Both the position numbers and the translations under genes were made by a program. 64,000 bases of DNA from Aquificaceae bacterium (GTDB taxonomy: Bacteria; Aquificota; Aquificia; Aquificales; Aquificaceae), in the NCBI GenBank assembly GCA_026981975.1, contig JALSHV010000006.1, positions 1 through 64,000 of the forward strand, given 5' to 3'. The notes beneath the pieces are model-generated. The model saw only the letters and a program-made list of their open reading frames with translations, did no database searches and was not told the DNA's origin. Position 1 is the stretch's first letter; each line of letters starts with the position of its first letter. Below are positions 63,195-64,000 of the stretch, piece after piece.

Positions 63195-63712
63195 AGAACC
63201 TTAATGTAACCGAAGCCGTTTGTTTGAAGCCTTCCTATACTGCCTACACCCGAAGGGACTATTTTAACAAAGTCAAAAAAGTTTTCGTATTTTAGCTTTA
63301 ATCCTTTTACGGTTATATCACAGATGTAAAATTCCACTTCAAATTGAGACAAATAGGAGAGTCTTTCTTCCGCTCGCTTAAGATCTATTCCTTCCATTTC
63401 CCACTTTGTTCCTTCGTGGGTTTTCATGAAAAACTTAACTCCCGAACCGTTTGCTACAAGCACTATTTTTATTCTGAAGGGATCAAAATCGTAGGCGGAG
63501 AGATGATTCCTTATGTTTGTAAGCATCATATGGAATCTACTTTCCTGAGGAAAATCGCAGTGATAAACCACCGCATCTTCTGTTTCTTTTGAAGGTAGAT
63601 CTTCAAGGTTAATCCTTTCCAGTTTAATTTCTTTTTTCTTTTCCGATGCCTTACCTACAAGGGGAACTGTAAAGGCTACCATACTTGCCTTTAAAAGATC
63701 CCTTCTTGTCAT
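63191..63712 (-). CDS. Tat-exported DsrE-like protein (COG1416-type)
   Basis: The 173-residue protein opens with TRRDLLKASMVAFTVPLV, a twin-arginine signal. The mature part has VYHCDFPQESRF, NIRNHLSAYD, IKIVLVANGSGVKFF and the C-terminal KIVPSGVGSIGRLQTNGFGYIK, all recognisable from the DsrE-like COG1416 family linked to sulfur metabolism. The classical DsrE active Cys is not at its usual place (the segment reads YICDITVKGL, giving one candidate Cys). Shine-Dalgarno GGAGGA lies upstream. Divergent from birA. Confidence 0.75.
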   Translation of the reverse strand: MTRRDLLKASMVAFTVPLVGKASEKKKEIKLERINLEDLPSKETEDAVVYHCDFPQESRFHMMLTNIRNHLSAYDFDPFRIKIVLVANGSGVKFFMKTHEGTKWEMEGIDLKRAEERLSYLSQFEVEFYICDITVKGLKLKYENFFDFVKIVPSGVGSIGRLQTNGFGYIKVL

Positions 63713-63747
63713 TTTTCTCCTCCTTCAATTAAAGTTATTTTAAAATT

Positions 63748-64000
63748 ATGTTCAAGTTTTTAATTTGGTTGAAGGAAGTAGATTCAACTCAAACAAAACT
63801 TAAAGAAGGGAATTTCCCCAACGGGACTGTTTTTGTTGCAGATTTACAGAAAGGGGGAAAGGGAAGGAAAGGAAGGAGGTGGGAGTCCCGGGAGGGAGGT
63901 CTCTATTTTAGTTTCGTTCTATCCGCCGCGGATTTTAAAGAATCTTCACAATTACCCCTTGTGGTTGGACTTGCTGTCTCGCAAGCACTTGAAGAGGAGG
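63748..64000 (+). CDS. birA: biotin-[acetyl-CoA-carboxylase] ligase, N-terminal part (truncated by window end)
   Basis: From ATG 63748 the frame is open to the window end (84 codons). It shows EVDSTQTKLKEG, ADLQKGGKGRKGRRWES and GGLYFSFVLS, the catalytic motifs of biotin protein ligase, with no N-terminal repressor domain. TTTAAAAT lies directly before ATG with no Shine-Dalgarno. Confidence 0.92.
   Translation, partial: MFKFLIWLKEVDSTQTKLKEGNFPNGTVFVADLQKGGKGRKGRRWESREGGLYFSFVLSAADFKESSQLPLVVGLAVSQALEEE

Overview
This 64 kb window is a compact chromosomal segment from a thermophilic, Gram-negative, chemolithotrophic bacterium, most likely of the Aquificaceae (Aquifex, Hydrogenobacter, Thermocrinis or Hydrogenivirga relatives). 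The reasons are the gene content and order, LL-diaminopimelate aminotransferase, a TtuA-type tRNA thiolase typical of thermophiles, lipopolysaccharide genes (lptB, gmhA), heavy use of AGA/AGG and ATA codons, and very tight packing. I cannot name the species. Almost all of the window is core housekeeping sequence. I see no phage, insertion sequence, CRISPR array or rRNA operon.

Layout. 1-6.2 kb: end of lptB, a c-di-GMP enzyme (GGDEF/EAL), an AhpF-like thioredoxin reductase, a PilZ protein and a LolCE/LolD lipoprotein exporter. 6.2-10.6 kb (minus): rpsO-pnp-dut-TatD/radical SAM operon. 10.7-14.1 kb: bioF, tRNA-Gly, ugd and a PflX-type radical SAM protein. 14.1-19.5 kb (minus): a small unknown gene, tRNA-Ala, tRNA-Lys, a SPOUT methyltransferase, mraY and an unusually long valS. 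19.6-22.6 kb (minus): ubiA, a lipoate-ligase-like gene and a DUF116 fusion. 22.7-26.7 kb: Mrp/ApbC, a cysteine-desulfurase-like protein without the PLP lysine, folK and a nitronate monooxygenase-like flavoprotein. 26.6-32.7 kb (minus): a long operon of argH, an esterase-like gene, ttuA, rplU, a structured intergenic element, a ThiS/MoaD-like sulfur carrier, DUF72, DUF2103, proC and pgeF. 32.8-40 kb: a large lipoprotein, recJ, pgsA, engB, thrC and rpmA. 40-44.3 kb (minus): glnB-glnA-amt-porin behind a clear sigma-54 promoter. 44.3-50.6 kb: aroA, tyrA, dapL, a CBS/PDC sensor-like protein and a tRNA nucleotidyltransferase. 50.5-55.3 kb (minus): an alpha/beta hydrolase, purF, and the type II secretion genes gspN and gspD. 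55.4-58.4 kb: a NifA-like sigma-54 activator, a MOSC protein and a PP2C phosphatase. 58.4-60.7 kb: a polyprenyl synthase, tRNA-Arg and pncB. 60.7-64 kb: yebC, gmhA, nadK, an Nfu-like protein, a Tat-exported DsrE-like protein and the start of birA.

The strongest anomalies are: a NifS/IscS-like protein with Leu where the PLP lysine should be, next to an Mrp with a broken CxxC; a GC-rich element between rplU and the sulfur-carrier gene with interleaved complementary arms (pseudoknot); PNPase with a duplicated S1 domain carrying a 55-nt identical DNA repeat; a DUF116/CODH-epsilon-like fusion beside a lipoate ligase; a TatD nuclease fused to a radical SAM domain; ValRS with two large insertions; and frequent -10-like boxes directly upstream of start codons without Shine-Dalgarno sites, suggesting leaderless or nearly leaderless mRNAs.

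All functional calls come from reading motifs and family resemblance by eye. No database or folding program was run.
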